NCBI RefSeq assembly: GCF_032362555.1
Contig: NC_083505.1
Coordinates: 8,237,501-8,301,500 of the forward strand
Reading direction: 5' to 3'
DNA: 64,000 bases
Origin: Amyelois transitella
Lineage: Eukaryota; Arthropoda; Insecta; Lepidoptera; Pyralidae
Numbering within the stretch: the stretch's first letter is position 1; each line of letters begins with the position of its first letter. The notes below the pieces were generated by a model. It worked only from the letters and a program-made list of their open reading frames with translations. It was not told where the DNA came from and did not search any database. A program made the translations under genes and the position numbers. Positions 24,101 through 36,800 of the stretch are shown in pieces.

Positions 24101-26516
24101 TTCCAATGCTTGTTTAGTTCTTGACATTCATTGTCATTTGAAGAAAGAAGAAGTGTATGGATACTTAGCGGGAACCTGGGATCTTAACAGTCATAGTAAG
24201 TTGTCTTATTTTTTAAATATAAGGTAAGTTCCACAGTTTGCATGTGTTAAGTTCAAATAAATAAACATCACTTACTAAAGGCGACTACTATCATGAAATA
24301 TAGCAACACATAACGCGCACAGCAATAATTCTACTACTTTGAAACCAGCATAATGATTTTAGACTATTATATGTCCAAATAAAATTCAACATTTAATTAT
24401 AGATAGATGTTACTGTTAAAATTCCTAGCTTATGCATATTTTAGTATTTTTTGTTTTTTTTTTTACTCATATCAAGTTTTTTTTTAGATTTAATAATTAC
24501 ACATACATTCCCTTGCCTTGTGAGTAAAAATGATACCCGTCCAAGAGTATTGGTTGAGCTTGAAATACAAATGGAAATTGAAAAGCTTGGTTTGACCCTA
24601 CTTGGTTGGTATCACTCACATCCAACCAATCCAGCTATGCCAAGTTTGAGGGATTGCGACAATCAACTCGAATACCAAATCAAAATGAGAGGTCCATCGG
24701 AAATATCATATGTTCCTTGTATTGGAGTCATATGCTGTAAGTATTTTTGATATATATTAATTGACTTTGGAATGTTATTTTATGTGCGTCATGTCTTGTA
24801 TAATCAAGCCAATCCTGATTTAAATTATTATTAACAAATATTGGATATGTTAGGATGCTTATGTTAATAACTCTTCTTTCATTTACAGCGCCATATAATC
24901 CGGAGAGCCCAGTGCTGGAATCATCGCTTACCTATTTCTGGGTCATGCCTCCGCCGGAACAACGCCCTACAGAATACCCGAGACCTCTGTTACTACAATA
25001 TAACATGATACATGACAGTCACTTGTCAAAACACGCCATGGAACAAATAAGGAAATGTATTAAATATTACATTACATATGCCGATGAAACATTTATCAAT
25101 TTTAAGGATAGTTTTAAACCTGATATAACCTATCTAGATAAGCTAAAGTGTACATTAAGCGCAAAATTCCCTAGGGAACAAAGTGATGGTTTACTGTGGC
25201 ATTTCATCCGTGATGAGCTAGGATGCTCTTCAGAAAATGACGACAAAATGGACTTGGACGCCCTTTTAGCAGTACCACAGCCAATACCTGTGTCCAAACC
25301 GAGCCAAACAACATCAGTGCCTAATTTCCCGTCGGTTAGTACTTTGCAGCAGATGGTCAGCCGGCCAGCGGGCGTGCCACCTATTAATGTGTCATCGGGC
25401 ATCGGATCGCCTCATAAGTTCGAAACGTCGCCCCAACTTAACATCCCAGTACTGCCTACTTCTTCAAAATCTTCTAAGTCAGCTACATCAACTCTTTCGT
25501 CTGCTTATCCCAGTGGATTGGATATGCTCACAAGTATGGCTTTAGGATTGGGTTCTTCAAATCTTCCTTTGCCTTTAGGCGGTAGTGGTTTAGATAGTCT
25601 AGCTGCTGCTAACAGTATGATGTCAGGTCTCACTCCGGGTATGCCGTCTAACTTATCCGCTAGTTTGTCTAGCTCAAAATTACCTGATCCACCGTCTTAT
25701 GCTGCGTCATTGCAAAATTTGACAAGTAGTATTGGAAGCTATGACAAGACATCCACTAGTACATCCACGAGTACTTCTTCAGCGACTCCAATTCCGGCAA
25801 GCATAGCTTCAAATCTAATGATGAGTTCAGCTGATATCGCAAACGCTCTCTTTTCGGCAAGCAAGTACTCCAGTGCGGGTATATTAGGCATTCCAGATCC
25901 CATGTCAAAGTCGACTTTGGCAGCAAACAATATGTTCTTGTCTCCATCTCTATTGAAAATGCAAGAATCTCTGATGAAGCCATTATCTAGTAGCAGTCCT
26001 ATTTCTTCAAAGGTTGGTTTAGATCAAAATAATTTGATGAAGTCTCCTCATGATTTGCTAAAAGGTAGTAAAGATTATTTGCCGCCTGATTTCGGAAGTG
26101 TTGGAAAAGGTAAATCAGAGAGTTCTTCTTTGGACTCAATGAAACATACCGAAGTCGGCATGAGTTCTAAATCTGAAAGTATCAAATCAGACCCTATGGA
26201 TATGGCATCAGATTTCAGCATGCCTTCACGGGTAGGCGGCGAATCTTTTTTGAATCAAATGCTAGAATTAACAAAAAAGACTACAATGCCAGATTATATG
26301 TCTGACTATGGACAACCTTTGAAAATGTCAAAGTCCGAAGACTTGGCGACATCCGTACCACCTTCTAGTCATTCTTATTTAAGTTCTTCCAGTATTGTGG
26401 ATACAATTGCTCAAGTGGCAATGGGAAATTTCTCGAAGCATGATGAATCTTTGGACTATAGTAAGGAACAAGATTATAGCACAAATAAGAGCAGCATGAG
26501 CGAAAATGATAATTAG
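21135..26516 (+). CDS. MPND: MPN domain-containing protein (MPND; fly CG4751-like)
   Basis: Seven exons: 21135-21323, 22485-22601, 23048-23282, 23699-23792, 24026-24195, 24488-24736 and 24889-26516, giving 893 aa. An acidic N-terminus leads to a RAMA domain (about residues 76-170, with GVTLQMLLEEKMLEPG and GCGWASVKYRGKKLD). An MPN domain follows with a complete JAMM zinc-protease motif: E254, H311-S-H313, S321 and D324. The metal site is therefore intact, consistent with an active isopeptidase or deubiquitinase. Mammalian MPND has the same order and its RAMA domain has been linked to sensing adenine-methylated DNA. The last exon adds a Ser/Pro-rich, low-complexity tail of roughly 450 residues, much longer than the tail of mammalian MPND; its role is unknown. 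It is probably nuclear. Confidence 0.93.
21490..22095 (-). mobile_element. LINE 3' end with (CTTT)n tail in MPND intron 1
   Basis: On the minus strand, around 22010-21899, an open frame reads RYAATKCWNNLPPPVRNCT then FKDKLKSHLL and stops. This is the typical WN-LP-VR end of jockey/CR1/L2-type reverse transcriptases. A 3' UTR and an (AAAG)n tract (21490-21513) follow. It is 5'-truncated. Confidence 0.75.
22108..22387 (-). repeat. Family-B interspersed repeat, full length
   Basis: (CATA)n, then 'gatcacgtctatatcccttg', the pair 'cttgaaaagactgaatggcc' / 'gggaaagagatggagtggtc', and a CGGGAACCACACGGCAC end. Directly abuts the LINE end in MPND intron 1. Confidence 0.85.
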
Positions 26517-29089
26517 TTGAACTAATAATAATTATCAAATAAATATAATCTGTCCTTTTCTTTATCTCAACTAATAATTTATAACATTACAATGAATCAA
26601 GTAAAAATTATTGTAAACTTTTTTCGGGTCAGTATAAATGTTAATCTATTAAGACAACGACTGTAAGTTTTGTATTGTAGCTAGCGATCGTGGTAAGTGA
26701 GGAACAAAATTCTTTATAGCTGTACTGGTACGGATCACAGACTGAATATTATTTATTTTAATTTATAACTACCTAATTAGTAGTAGGATACAATTGTATT
26801 TTAAGCTTATTTGTGAGAACTCAGTATCTCTGAAATCAGCCACAAGATAACTAGTGTGAACTGCACGGAAATATTGAGGTTACAAATATTAAGTACCTAC
26901 TTTCTTATAAATATAGTATTCCATTAATCGCTGGTGTCTTGTGGAATTAAATGTTTCATCTTGGTGAAAAAATTACTTTATTAAATTGTATTATTTCATT
27001 TATGAACACATTGAATAATACACAAAAAATAATAATAACTTTGTCTACTACTAATATAATTTCTTCGTGAGGAGATTGTACTAAATTTTAACGGATCTCA
27101 TTATCATTTAATAATTGTCAAGGGTGTTTTACCTTTAAGGTATGGAGCCCTGAAATATTTTTTTTTCTATTTTTTCTATGAATATATAGATTAATTTCAG
27201 ATTCTTGTATTGTAACAAGTGTTAAGTTATGCAATATGGATTCTTATTGGTAATATCATGATGGCATTTATTGTGTAATAATGGTTTTTAAGTAAAATAA
27301 TAAACGTAATAAATCATTTAGATATACGTCCAGTGTTAAGTAACTAATTAAAACATGCATAATCATTTAGAATATGTTTTACAAGTTAACATAATAAATA
27401 CATATTTATGCGAATTGTTATATTATTTAATCGAATCACCTTAATGATTCATGATTTCAATTTACTTTTCTTCTTCTTAAAAACTTCAACTTTTTAATTT
27501 GATCTTTTAATCTATTGCTTTTTTTAAGTTTGTCTAATTCAATGACTCTGCTTAACATAGATTGTTAGTAACGTAAATATCCTTGTTATGTTACCTAAAC
27601 GAGTAATATTTTCGTAAATATTTTAACTACTCACAACACATATAATGACTACTCAATATGTACTTAACTAGAGGCCGCCCGCGACTTCGTCCGCATGGAA
27701 ACCCTATCAATCCCGCGGGAACTCTGGGATAAAAAGTAGCCTATGTGTTATTCTGGGTCTTCAGCTACCTACATACCAAATTTCATGGTAATCGGTTCAG
27801 TAGTTTTTGCGTGAAATAGTAACAAACATCCATACATCCATACAAACTTTCGCCTTTATAATAGTAGTAGGATTATAATAGTAGTAGGATAATTTTATTG
27901 GTGATATTTGCATTCTCTTCATATCATAGAATCAAGGTGTATGAGTGTCTCTTACTTGCCTTTTACGTTTCGTAACCTTAGTTTATGTCACTCGTTTTAA
28001 TGTAGGTAATACAGTCTTAGGTATATACTACTTTTTTATTCAATTATCGGTCACCTGCAGTATTATCACTGCGTTCTTCCCCTGCTGTTATCAATATTTT
28101 AAATTTATCAGTTGAATACTAAATTGAAACCTTTATTTCGTTCTTGAAATAGTTACAGTATTTTCTTATTGTCTTTGTCATAGATGAGAGATAAGAAACA
28201 TGTTGAAATGTATTACGAATGCTTATAAACTTCGATATGGTTTGTATTAGAGTATTATCATAAGTCGCTGTTTTCTATAGGGCTTAAATCACGGTCGCAA
28301 ACGATGTACTGATCCTCGATAAGTAGGTAATCAGGGTGATAAAGCGACACCGCCAATTGATATGGAGATTAGTGCAGGCACTTGAATATAATTAATATAA
28401 TTTGTTTTATTTCGTATCGACAGTTTGAGGATAACACACTAATCGGATTCAGCCCGTTTGTTTTGTGTTTGTCCCTTTGAGTGGTGCAAGGATGTTGTTT
28501 TTATGACATATTTTTATGTCAAAATATTTAAGGTGAGTTCTATACTGGATATAATTCAGAAATCAGGGCAAGTGGAAAGTTGTAGTCTCTAGTTAGATAC
28601 ACCTCCAGGAAAGAAGCATGATTCAAGCATCAACTTATTATTGGTTTAGTGAAAATAAAATATGTTTATGAGCGGACCTCGTGTCCTGTCAAAAGTGAAA
28701 TTCAAACAAATAATGCCTGGATAAAGAAAACTTCAGCGGCTACCACAATAAGTATATGAGGTACCTATATAAATGTATTCCTATATGAATGTTTTCTCAT
28801 AAGAATTATCAGGAATATCTGGAATCATGTCAAATTTGAGCTTATGCTCGGATCAGTGAGTAATGAAGTTCCTACTATTTTTATTGGTAAATCGGAAAAG
28901 GTTAACAATAAAAATAGTACCTACCTATTATTTATTAAAACGGTAAATTTTGCATAGAGTTTGGGTTTCCTGAATATAAATTAATAAAAGAGGAGATTGA
29001 CTGACGGACATATCAGCGCACAGCCAAAACCACTGGGTATAGGTATTTTAAATTTTGCATCTAGGTTACCTATTAATGTGGTAGGAGTA
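26517..29089. other. MPND 3' UTR and intergenic region
   Basis: An AATAAA lies at about 26538, soon after the MPND stop. Beyond it is AT-rich sequence, one clear interspersed repeat (27671-27890), a degraded family-A scrap near 28565-28630 and a short common repeat (28981-29050). No gene is supported. Confidence 0.55.
27671..27890 (+). repeat. Common lepidopteran interspersed repeat
   Basis: It starts 'gaggccgcccgcgacttcgt' and ends in a doubled 'ataatagtagtaggat'. Similar pieces in one or other orientation occur at about 31345-31480, 46776-47045, 50017 and 52765-52830. The family is very abundant in moth genomes; the class (SINE or Helitron-like) cannot be settled here. Confidence 0.7.
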
Positions 29090-30433
29090 GGGGAGCGGGG
29101 GGCTAGTTGTAACAATTTTTTGTTTTTTGGCTATAAACGCTTACTTGTTTGGTATTTAGGAAATCTAACAGTACTATTCTAATGAAAAACTATTCAACTA
29201 ATGATTCCAAGTAAAATTTTAATCAATCCTGTAAAGACTTCTTGTAGAAACGGCTTTAAAAAAAAACTGACGAGTGTTACAACTTACCCCGCGATAGGGG
29301 CTAGTTGTAACAGGCTTGGGGTAAATTGTAACGTTAGGAATTAAAAACTAGTTTCATATTTTATAACGATTTATATTGGCATAAAAACATAACCCACACT
29401 TCTCTAAACCTATTTGGTTCAGACTTTTAAGTTAAATTATTATTTCAACAGAAAAATATTCCAAAAATGATTTCTTACTACAACCATAATAATCTTAACT
29501 ACTTCAGTAATCTGAATTTTGATTCATTTAGCGTATTTAGCATTATAAATCTTCGGCATGTTATAACAAACTTAAACTGCTTAGCTTTATTCTTAATCTA
29601 ATAGAAAATATTAAAAAAATTACAAAAACATGTTCTTTCTTAAGTAAGTAATCAGCCTTTTGATTGACGTAGGTAAAATATGAAATCTATGGTCTTATTT
29701 TAGATGGGGAGAACATGTAAGCAAGTACTCAGCTATTTTAGCTTCTTCTTCCTCTTTAAAACCAATCTGGGTTTGATATAGCCGACCGATAAAGATTGGT
29801 TACTCTTCTTCTTTTTCACAAATCTATATAGCGATACATGACATAAATTTAAACGTTTTCCAGCTTTTCGTACACTGGTTTTATTTTTCAATACTCCAGC
29901 AGAAGCCAATTCGTAAACATCTTGGTTTTGGGAAGCACCTTCAGTTTTTCTTTTGTTGTTTCTCATCCTGAAATAGATAGAACCAATGAAGTTCAACAAA
30001 AAAGTATTCAAAACATGAAAATAATAACTTGTTACAACTTGCCCCGTAAAAGGGTTACAACATACCCCACGGCAAGGTTTTTTGAAATAAAATCTATTTA
30101 AAAAAATGTCGCTTACTTGAAATGTAATTACAATTACTATGATCACACTAAACAAATGATAAATGTATCTGTATAAATCAACAACTGCTAAACAATTGTA
30201 TGTCTACGATAATCAATATTGTACAAACAAAAAAAAATACATTACCAGGCTTCATCGGAGCGCCTGCACAGCACCGCTTCCTGCGCCGTCTGGTGGGATA
30301 CTGATTGCACTTTTATGATAGAATGGGTATTAAATAGGAGGTAAAGTTAGAAATCAAGCGTATATTCTTTCATTATGTAGGTAAAAAATCCATGTTACTA
30401 CTTACCCCTGTTACATCTAGCCCCTCGCTCCCC
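29090..30433. mobile_element. Pogo-like DNA transposon derivative (1344 bp, TA duplication)
   Basis: Terminal inverted repeats 29090-29113 and 30410-30433 (24 bp, two mismatches, beginning GGGGAGCG) are flanked on both sides by TA. The inside repeats the motif GTTACAACT-(T/A)-(G/A)-CCCC near both ends, as subterminal binding sites do. Its only ORF is a short DNA-binding domain on the minus strand (29966-29733). It lies between MPND and CHS-B. Confidence 0.8.
29733..29966 (-). CDS. Truncated pogo/psq-type transposase: DNA-binding domain only
   Basis: 77 aa: MRNNKRKTEGASQNQDVYEL, followed by KTSVRKAGKRLNLCHVSLYR and a lysine-rich end. The pattern 'V-A-K-L-N-x-s-T-L-R' in helix-turn-helix spacing fits the HTH_psq domain at the N-terminus of pogo/Tigger transposases. 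The DDE catalytic part is absent, so it cannot transpose itself. A splice-like acceptor precedes the ATG. It could be a dead remnant or an expressed DNA-binding peptide. Confidence 0.5.
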   Translation of the reverse strand: MRNNKRKTEGASQNQDVYELASAGVLKNKTSVRKAGKRLNLCHVSLYRFVKKKKSNQSLSVGYIKPRLVLKRKKKLK

Positions 30434-30542
30434 TACAGTAAGAATTCTCCAATATTCCCGCGGGAACGGAAATTTGCGGGAATTCTCGTTTTAATGGTTT
30501 CTATCACGCATGTTTCACAAAATAAAACTAGACACAGAAGTT

Positions 30543-30803
30543 ACACATACATATGATCACGTCTTTATCCCTTACGGAGTAGACAGAGCTAACAGTCTTG
30601 AAAAGACTGATAGGTCACGTTCAGCTGTTTGGCTTAATGATAGAATTGAGATTCAAATAGTGACGGGTTGCTAGCCCATCGCCTAAAAGAAGAATCCCAA
30701 GTTTATAAGCCTATCCCTTAGTCGCCTTTTAAGACATCTATGGGAACGAGATGGAGTGGTCCTATTCTTTTTTTTTATTGATGCCGGGAACCACACGGCA
30801 TTA
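30543..30803 (-). repeat. Family-B interspersed repeat, full length
   Basis: Same structure as the 22108 copy, ending CCGGGAACCACACGGCA. It lies 70 bp before the CHS-B coding start and so probably in the 5' leader intron or promoter. Confidence 0.85.
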
Positions 30804-30876
30804 GAAGTTACACCTGTGGTACAAATAAATACGAACCAATTTGGTAACATTTAACGTTTTTTCAGAAGCATAGGAG

Positions 30877-33800
30877 ATGACGACAGTAACGTCAGGCTTT
30901 ACAAAAGCACCAGGGTTTGCAGACGATGGCAACCAGTCCGACGAGGACTATGTGCCCCTCTACGATGACGATGAACCAGAGTAAGCGTTTTGATTGTCAT
31001 ATTATATCAGCCTTATAAAATTAATTATCATGATGATTTTTTTTTGCGTATTATTGGAAATTCTTACCCTATTAACAATAGAAGAATATTAATGATAAGG
31101 TGGACGAAAATTTTCCTCGGTGCAGATATTTCTGCTTTTCGTTTTCTAATAAAAATTTTAACGTTTGTAACATAAGTAAGTACTTTCCATTTTTGGCTTT
31201 GACTCGAATTCTCTTTGAGGAATGTTTTTAGGAAATGTCGGAAAAATATCTCTGAAAACAAAAATACAAATAGAATTTCCAAGTCAGAAATTATAGTGAA
31301 TATCTTCACAATGGTATTTAAAAGTAATGAACCAATTAGGTACAAGATAAATCCTAATATTATAAATGCGAAAGTGTGTGAGTATGTATGGATGTTTGTT
31401 ACTCTTTTACGCAAATACAATTGAACCGATTACGATGAAATTTGGTATGTAGGTAGCTGAAGGCCCAGAATAATGCATTAAAACAGGTGGAACAAATACT
31501 TTTTTCTTCGCTACCAACCATTGTGGCAACAGTGGTATCTGGCAGTCACTACTTATATCATTTTATCGAAATTCAGTATATCCTTTGTTCATGAGCTTAA
31601 TTGCGTTGTATCCTTACATTCATACTGGTGAATTAAAGAATATTGCTCATGCTCCTATTCATATGTTAAACATAATTTGAAACAGATTAAAGTGTTTACG
31701 AAGAAAAATTACTTTATTAGCTCATTTACCTTAAATCTCATATCAGTTTCAGTCATCCATCAGATAATAAGTATATTTAATTTCTGCTTATTGCGTCGTG
31801 TTTGTCATATTTTGTTTGTTTTATCAACTAGCAAATGTCGCTGGGCTTGTATGAAAAATATCACATTTAGTTTTTGTACGTACAGACACAGAAATCAGCT
31901 TAAATTGTTATCCGGACGTATAATATTCTGCATGTTAGTCAAACTTCCAAACTAGAGAAGATCATTTGTGCATCAGTAGCCAAATCATTGAGTTTTGAGA
32001 TTTTAATCAGAGAAAAAGAATTTAAGCCTTGAGCCAAATGGAATTATGTATTTGAGTTTTAGTATTAAAAAGTTCAGACTTACAAACACGACGATATTAC
32101 CTTTAATTCTTTTATTTTTCTTTGTACAGTCAGCGAACGGCACAGGAGACGAAAGGATGGAATTTGTTCCGAGAACTTCCTGTCAAGAAGGAGAGCGGCT
32201 CCATGGCTTCATCCGAATGGATAGACATCAGCGTCAAGGCTCTCAAACTGCTTGCTTACATACTAACATTTATAGTAGTGCTGGGCTGCGCGGTTATAGC
32301 CAAAGGCACTTTACTATTTATAACGTCACAGTTGAAGAAGGGCCGCGAGATTGTACACTGTAACAGAGCTTTAGGTAAGTATTGAATTACAAAGATACCA
32401 AATCCGAATTACAAAGAAAAAAAAATTTGTTCTTTTTCCTGGAATTAGTTCCTGTTGCGTTCAACCCCGGTGGCCCCGATCCTGGAGATAAGACATTACC
32501 TAGGTATTGCAGGTAGGTACTTGACAGAGTTTCGATCATAGTTACCCATAATCTTCCTTGCTAGCTCTACCAGGTTCGATAGAATAAATCCAACTGTCTC
32601 GAGTTCATCTACGATTGTTTATTGCAATAAAACATATAGGTACCTATGAGTAAGTTCTTCATCAACAATGAATATAACAAGGCCAGTTTAATCTTGTGTG
32701 ATTCATCCTTCCTTTTATTGATAAAATAAAAAATATATGAATAATGTATTTTTTCTTAGACACTTTTGTTTTTATTTATTACAGCTTTAGATCAACAATT
32801 TTTAACAACGCTTACTTTAGAAGAGCGTGTCACATGGCTCTGGGCCGCGCTTATAGTTTTCGGTGCGCCGGAACTTGGAGTACTTCTTAGATCTGTTAGA
32901 ATATGTTTTTTCAAGACTGTAAAAAAACCAACTGCCACACAATTTTTTATCGTAAGTACGAACATTGAATTTATACCTATTTAGTAAGTTCAAGAGCGAA
33001 GCGCATTCCAAGCGCCTGTGCTGTCAGGTAACATACATACATGTATAAAATCATACTTCTTAACCAGAGGGTAGACAGAGACTACCTACATATTTCTAAT
33101 GCCACGGTCCCTGAATAATTCTTATGCTTCGTCCATTTTCATCTATCTTTTTAATTGTCAAGGTCTTAATAATGACTTTTGCCATGATGTCCTCGATTTC
33201 ATCAAGGGACGTTCGTATTCCCACTAGGCTGTCAGGATATACAAATTGAACTTTCTCTAGCTTTTTTTGCAATTTCTCTTTTTTTGTTTCACTGCGACAG
33301 AGTTCCTTTAATTTTTTTTTCAGGCGTTCATCGTCGACACGTTACACACGATAGGAGTAGCAATGTTGATTCTCATTGTTCTTCCCGAATTGGACGTGGT
33401 AAAGGGCGCTATGATAATGAATGCCCTATGCATAGTACCAGGGTTTCTCAACGCGGTTACAAGAGATAGGTCAGACCCTCGCTACTCCATGAAGCTGATT
33501 CTGGACGTGCTTTCATTATCTGCCCAAGCGACAGCATTTGTTTTATGGCCCATGCAAAGCGATAAACCAATCCTGTGGTGCTTGCCTTTAGCATGTGTTT
33601 TCATATCTCTGGGATGGTGGGAGAACTTTGTGCGCGTGCCGGATAAACATTCACCAGGTAAGAGTTCAACTAGCCTTACCAATAGTACAAGCCCCTTTCG
33701 TTTCGGTCGTCATCATTGCCTCGAAGAGATTACATTATTCGATAAGGCTGCCTTTTGAGTATGATAAGGTTTAGATTTTTAATATTTTTTTAAACACACC

Positions 33801-36800
33801 ATTAATTGTTTTAATTTTATCATTGTAAAGATATCGCATTTTTATTGTTCATGCTTACAGAAACTAAAGAGGTGTGATTGCTACGTTAAGGTTGACGTCT
33901 TACTGCTGGATTTAATCGAGATTCCCAGTTCAGAGAAAGAGTCAGGTTACTAGTTCATCGCCTAAAGAATAGATCTCAAGTTTATAAGTCTTTCCCTTTT
34001 GCTTTGAAGAGGAGAAGCTGACACACAATGTTTTAAACGCCACCATAAAAAATGCAGCGCTTATCAGATATTTAATAATTTTATACTATAAATAATAATA
34101 ATTTTGTACCTATAATTTTATTCCCAACAGTTTTCTACATTTATATGTGCGACCTCCGCGACGGACTGAAGAAGTGTCGCTACTACAGCGAGAGGTTCCT
34201 AACTCTATGGAAGCTAGTTGTGTTCGCGGGGTGCGCGATGATATCGCTACACTTGCAAGACGATGACCCTTTTTCGTTTTTCACGTCTATCGCCACGGCG
34301 TTTGGTGAACGGAACTATACCGCACATGAGGTAATATACGAAAATATCTTAACTTATTTATTTTTTAATCCAATGCACCCTCGTTTGTCTCAATAAATAA
34401 CTCTTTATTTGATAGATTTCCTTTTATGATTAATATTGTTATAAGAAATAGACCATGAGAATCGGTGATATTTTTCACTGATTTCATACGATTGCGTTGC
34501 GTGTGCTCTTAAAGGTACTTTTTGTACGAAGGATATTATGATATCATATGATAAGTACCTAAGTAGCACGATAACGGATGAAGAATTTTTATTTCTTGCT
34601 ACTTAAAAGTATTGAGTGGGATTCACCGTAATCATAATCCTTAGATAATATAGACATCCTTAGGTAACCTAGAGACGTCTTTAACCTTCCAAAATGAAAT
34701 AAGTATTAAATGACCATATAAATGGATTAAAAACTAAAGTTACCTTTTTCTTTCCTCCTAGGGTTACATCCCGGGGTGCGTCTTTAGGATTTTTACACAA
34801 AACGACTACGAGTACTATATGACCTCCTTTGCATAGGAACCTAACTCATATTAAATAATGGTTATACACTCATTCGTCTAAATGTGCAGGATTCTTCACG
34901 ATACTTTCCCTCATAGTAAGAGCTTCAGTTAGCACTTATACCAACGTATGATACTCAGAAAAAATAATTGGTATGTGGCCGAGGTAGGATTTAAATTTTC
35001 CCGACACGCATTACCTACATGCGCACTTTAGCCGGGCAATGTAACCGTTCGACCAACGATGCTCTTCAAATCACCGATGCTCGGATTAAACTGTCACCTA
35101 TCTACTCCCAAAAAATATTTGCACCGTAAATCTTCTAAAATTTTTATTATAAAGCAAACTAAGTAAGAAATAGTTCCTTTTCATCCTGAAAAAAGTACAA
35201 ACCCCGTAAAGTTTGAACTATCTATAAATTCATTTATCAGCAAAGTTGCCCATTAGTAAAATAATATATTTTTTTCAGTTTCACGTGTTTCAAGATTTAC
35301 ACACCGTGGACGACCTAAATTTCCAATTCACAAATAAGGTCTTTACTCTTCCGGCATCATGGAGTTCATCTCTCTGGGTTTCCCTGATCCAAGTTATAGC
35401 CGCTTACGTATGCTACATTAGCGCCAAGTTCGCGTGCAAGATACTCATACAGAGTTTCAGCTTTGCATTTTCTTTGAGTCTCGTGGGGCCATTCACTATA
35501 AACCTTCTTATTGTGTTTTGTGGCATAAGAAACATGAACCCATGTGCGTTCTATGGAACTATACCGGATTATTTGTTCTTCGAAATTCCACCAGGTTTGT
35601 TGTATTTTTGATATACCTATGCATATACCTATTAATTTTACGTGAATTTTATTATTTGCGAAAGTGCCTATGAAAATACACAGGTACGTGCAGTTGAAAT
35701 GATTTAAGTAAGTTCCCCAAACATTTTTTTTATTTACAGTATACACACTCCGAGATTACTTGGGTCCCGGAATGGCCTGGGTATGGGTACTGTGGCTGAT
35801 GTCGCAAGCCTGGATCTGCTTCCACGCGTGGCAGCCTCGCTGCGAGCGACTGGCGGCTACAGACAAACTGTTCTGTAAGCCCTGGTACAACGGCCCGCTC
35901 ATTGACCAGTCATTATTGATGAACAGAACCCATGACGAGGAAACCGATATATCATACGAGGTAAAAAGTGTATTATAATTTTAGTATAGGCATACACTTC
36001 AAGATTACGTAGGTCCCGGTATGGTGTGGGTGCTGTAAGCCTTGGTACAACGGCCTGCTAATTGCCCAGTCACTGTTCATGAACAGATCTCATGATGAGG
36101 AATCGTACGAGGTAAGATGAGAGCAAAATCAATCAAAAAACGTCACGCCTTTCGTTCGTTTTCATTTTGCTTACGCTTATTTTTTTTACATAATTTATAG
36201 TTAAATACTATTAAAAAATGTATTTTAACGTATTGCAGCGAAGCACGCAATACTTAATATTTTTAAAGTGAAGTTTTTGTTATACGATTTGTATGGTGTA
36301 CTACGTGTATGATGAAGGTTTATTGCGATTTTCTAGACTGGCCAGTGTTAAAAGACAGTGTTTTCAGGAGCTGAAAGAAAAGAAGAAAGAACCATCGGAA
36401 TCCAGTGAAGATGGCGATAAAGACGTCAGACCTACTGACAGCATAACAAGGTAAAATAACTGACGATTAAAATATTTTTGCGACTAAAAAACAAATGAAT
36501 CTAAATGAGAACTTCTATTTAAACTGTTCATTGACAGCAAGCATACTATAGTATCTTGTTTTCCGAGTTTTATTGTTTGTACCTCTAAAACGTGTTGAAT
36601 GTACGCAGGATATACATATGCGCGACGATGTGGCATGAAACAAAAGATGAGATGATAGAGTTTTTGAAATCCATCTGCCGACTGGACGAAGACCAATGTT
36701 CGCATCGAGTCGCTCGCAAGTACTGGGGCATCGTCAACAGCGACTATTATGAGTTGGAAGGTAAGATAGAAGTAAGACGTAAAGTTTTAATCATACATTA

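Noticed and set aside
31064-31420. Minus-strand 118-codon Ile/Phe/Lys-rich frame in CHS-B intron 1
   Set aside because: Composition reflects AT-rich intron; it overlaps an interspersed repeat and has no membrane-protein family match that I recognise.
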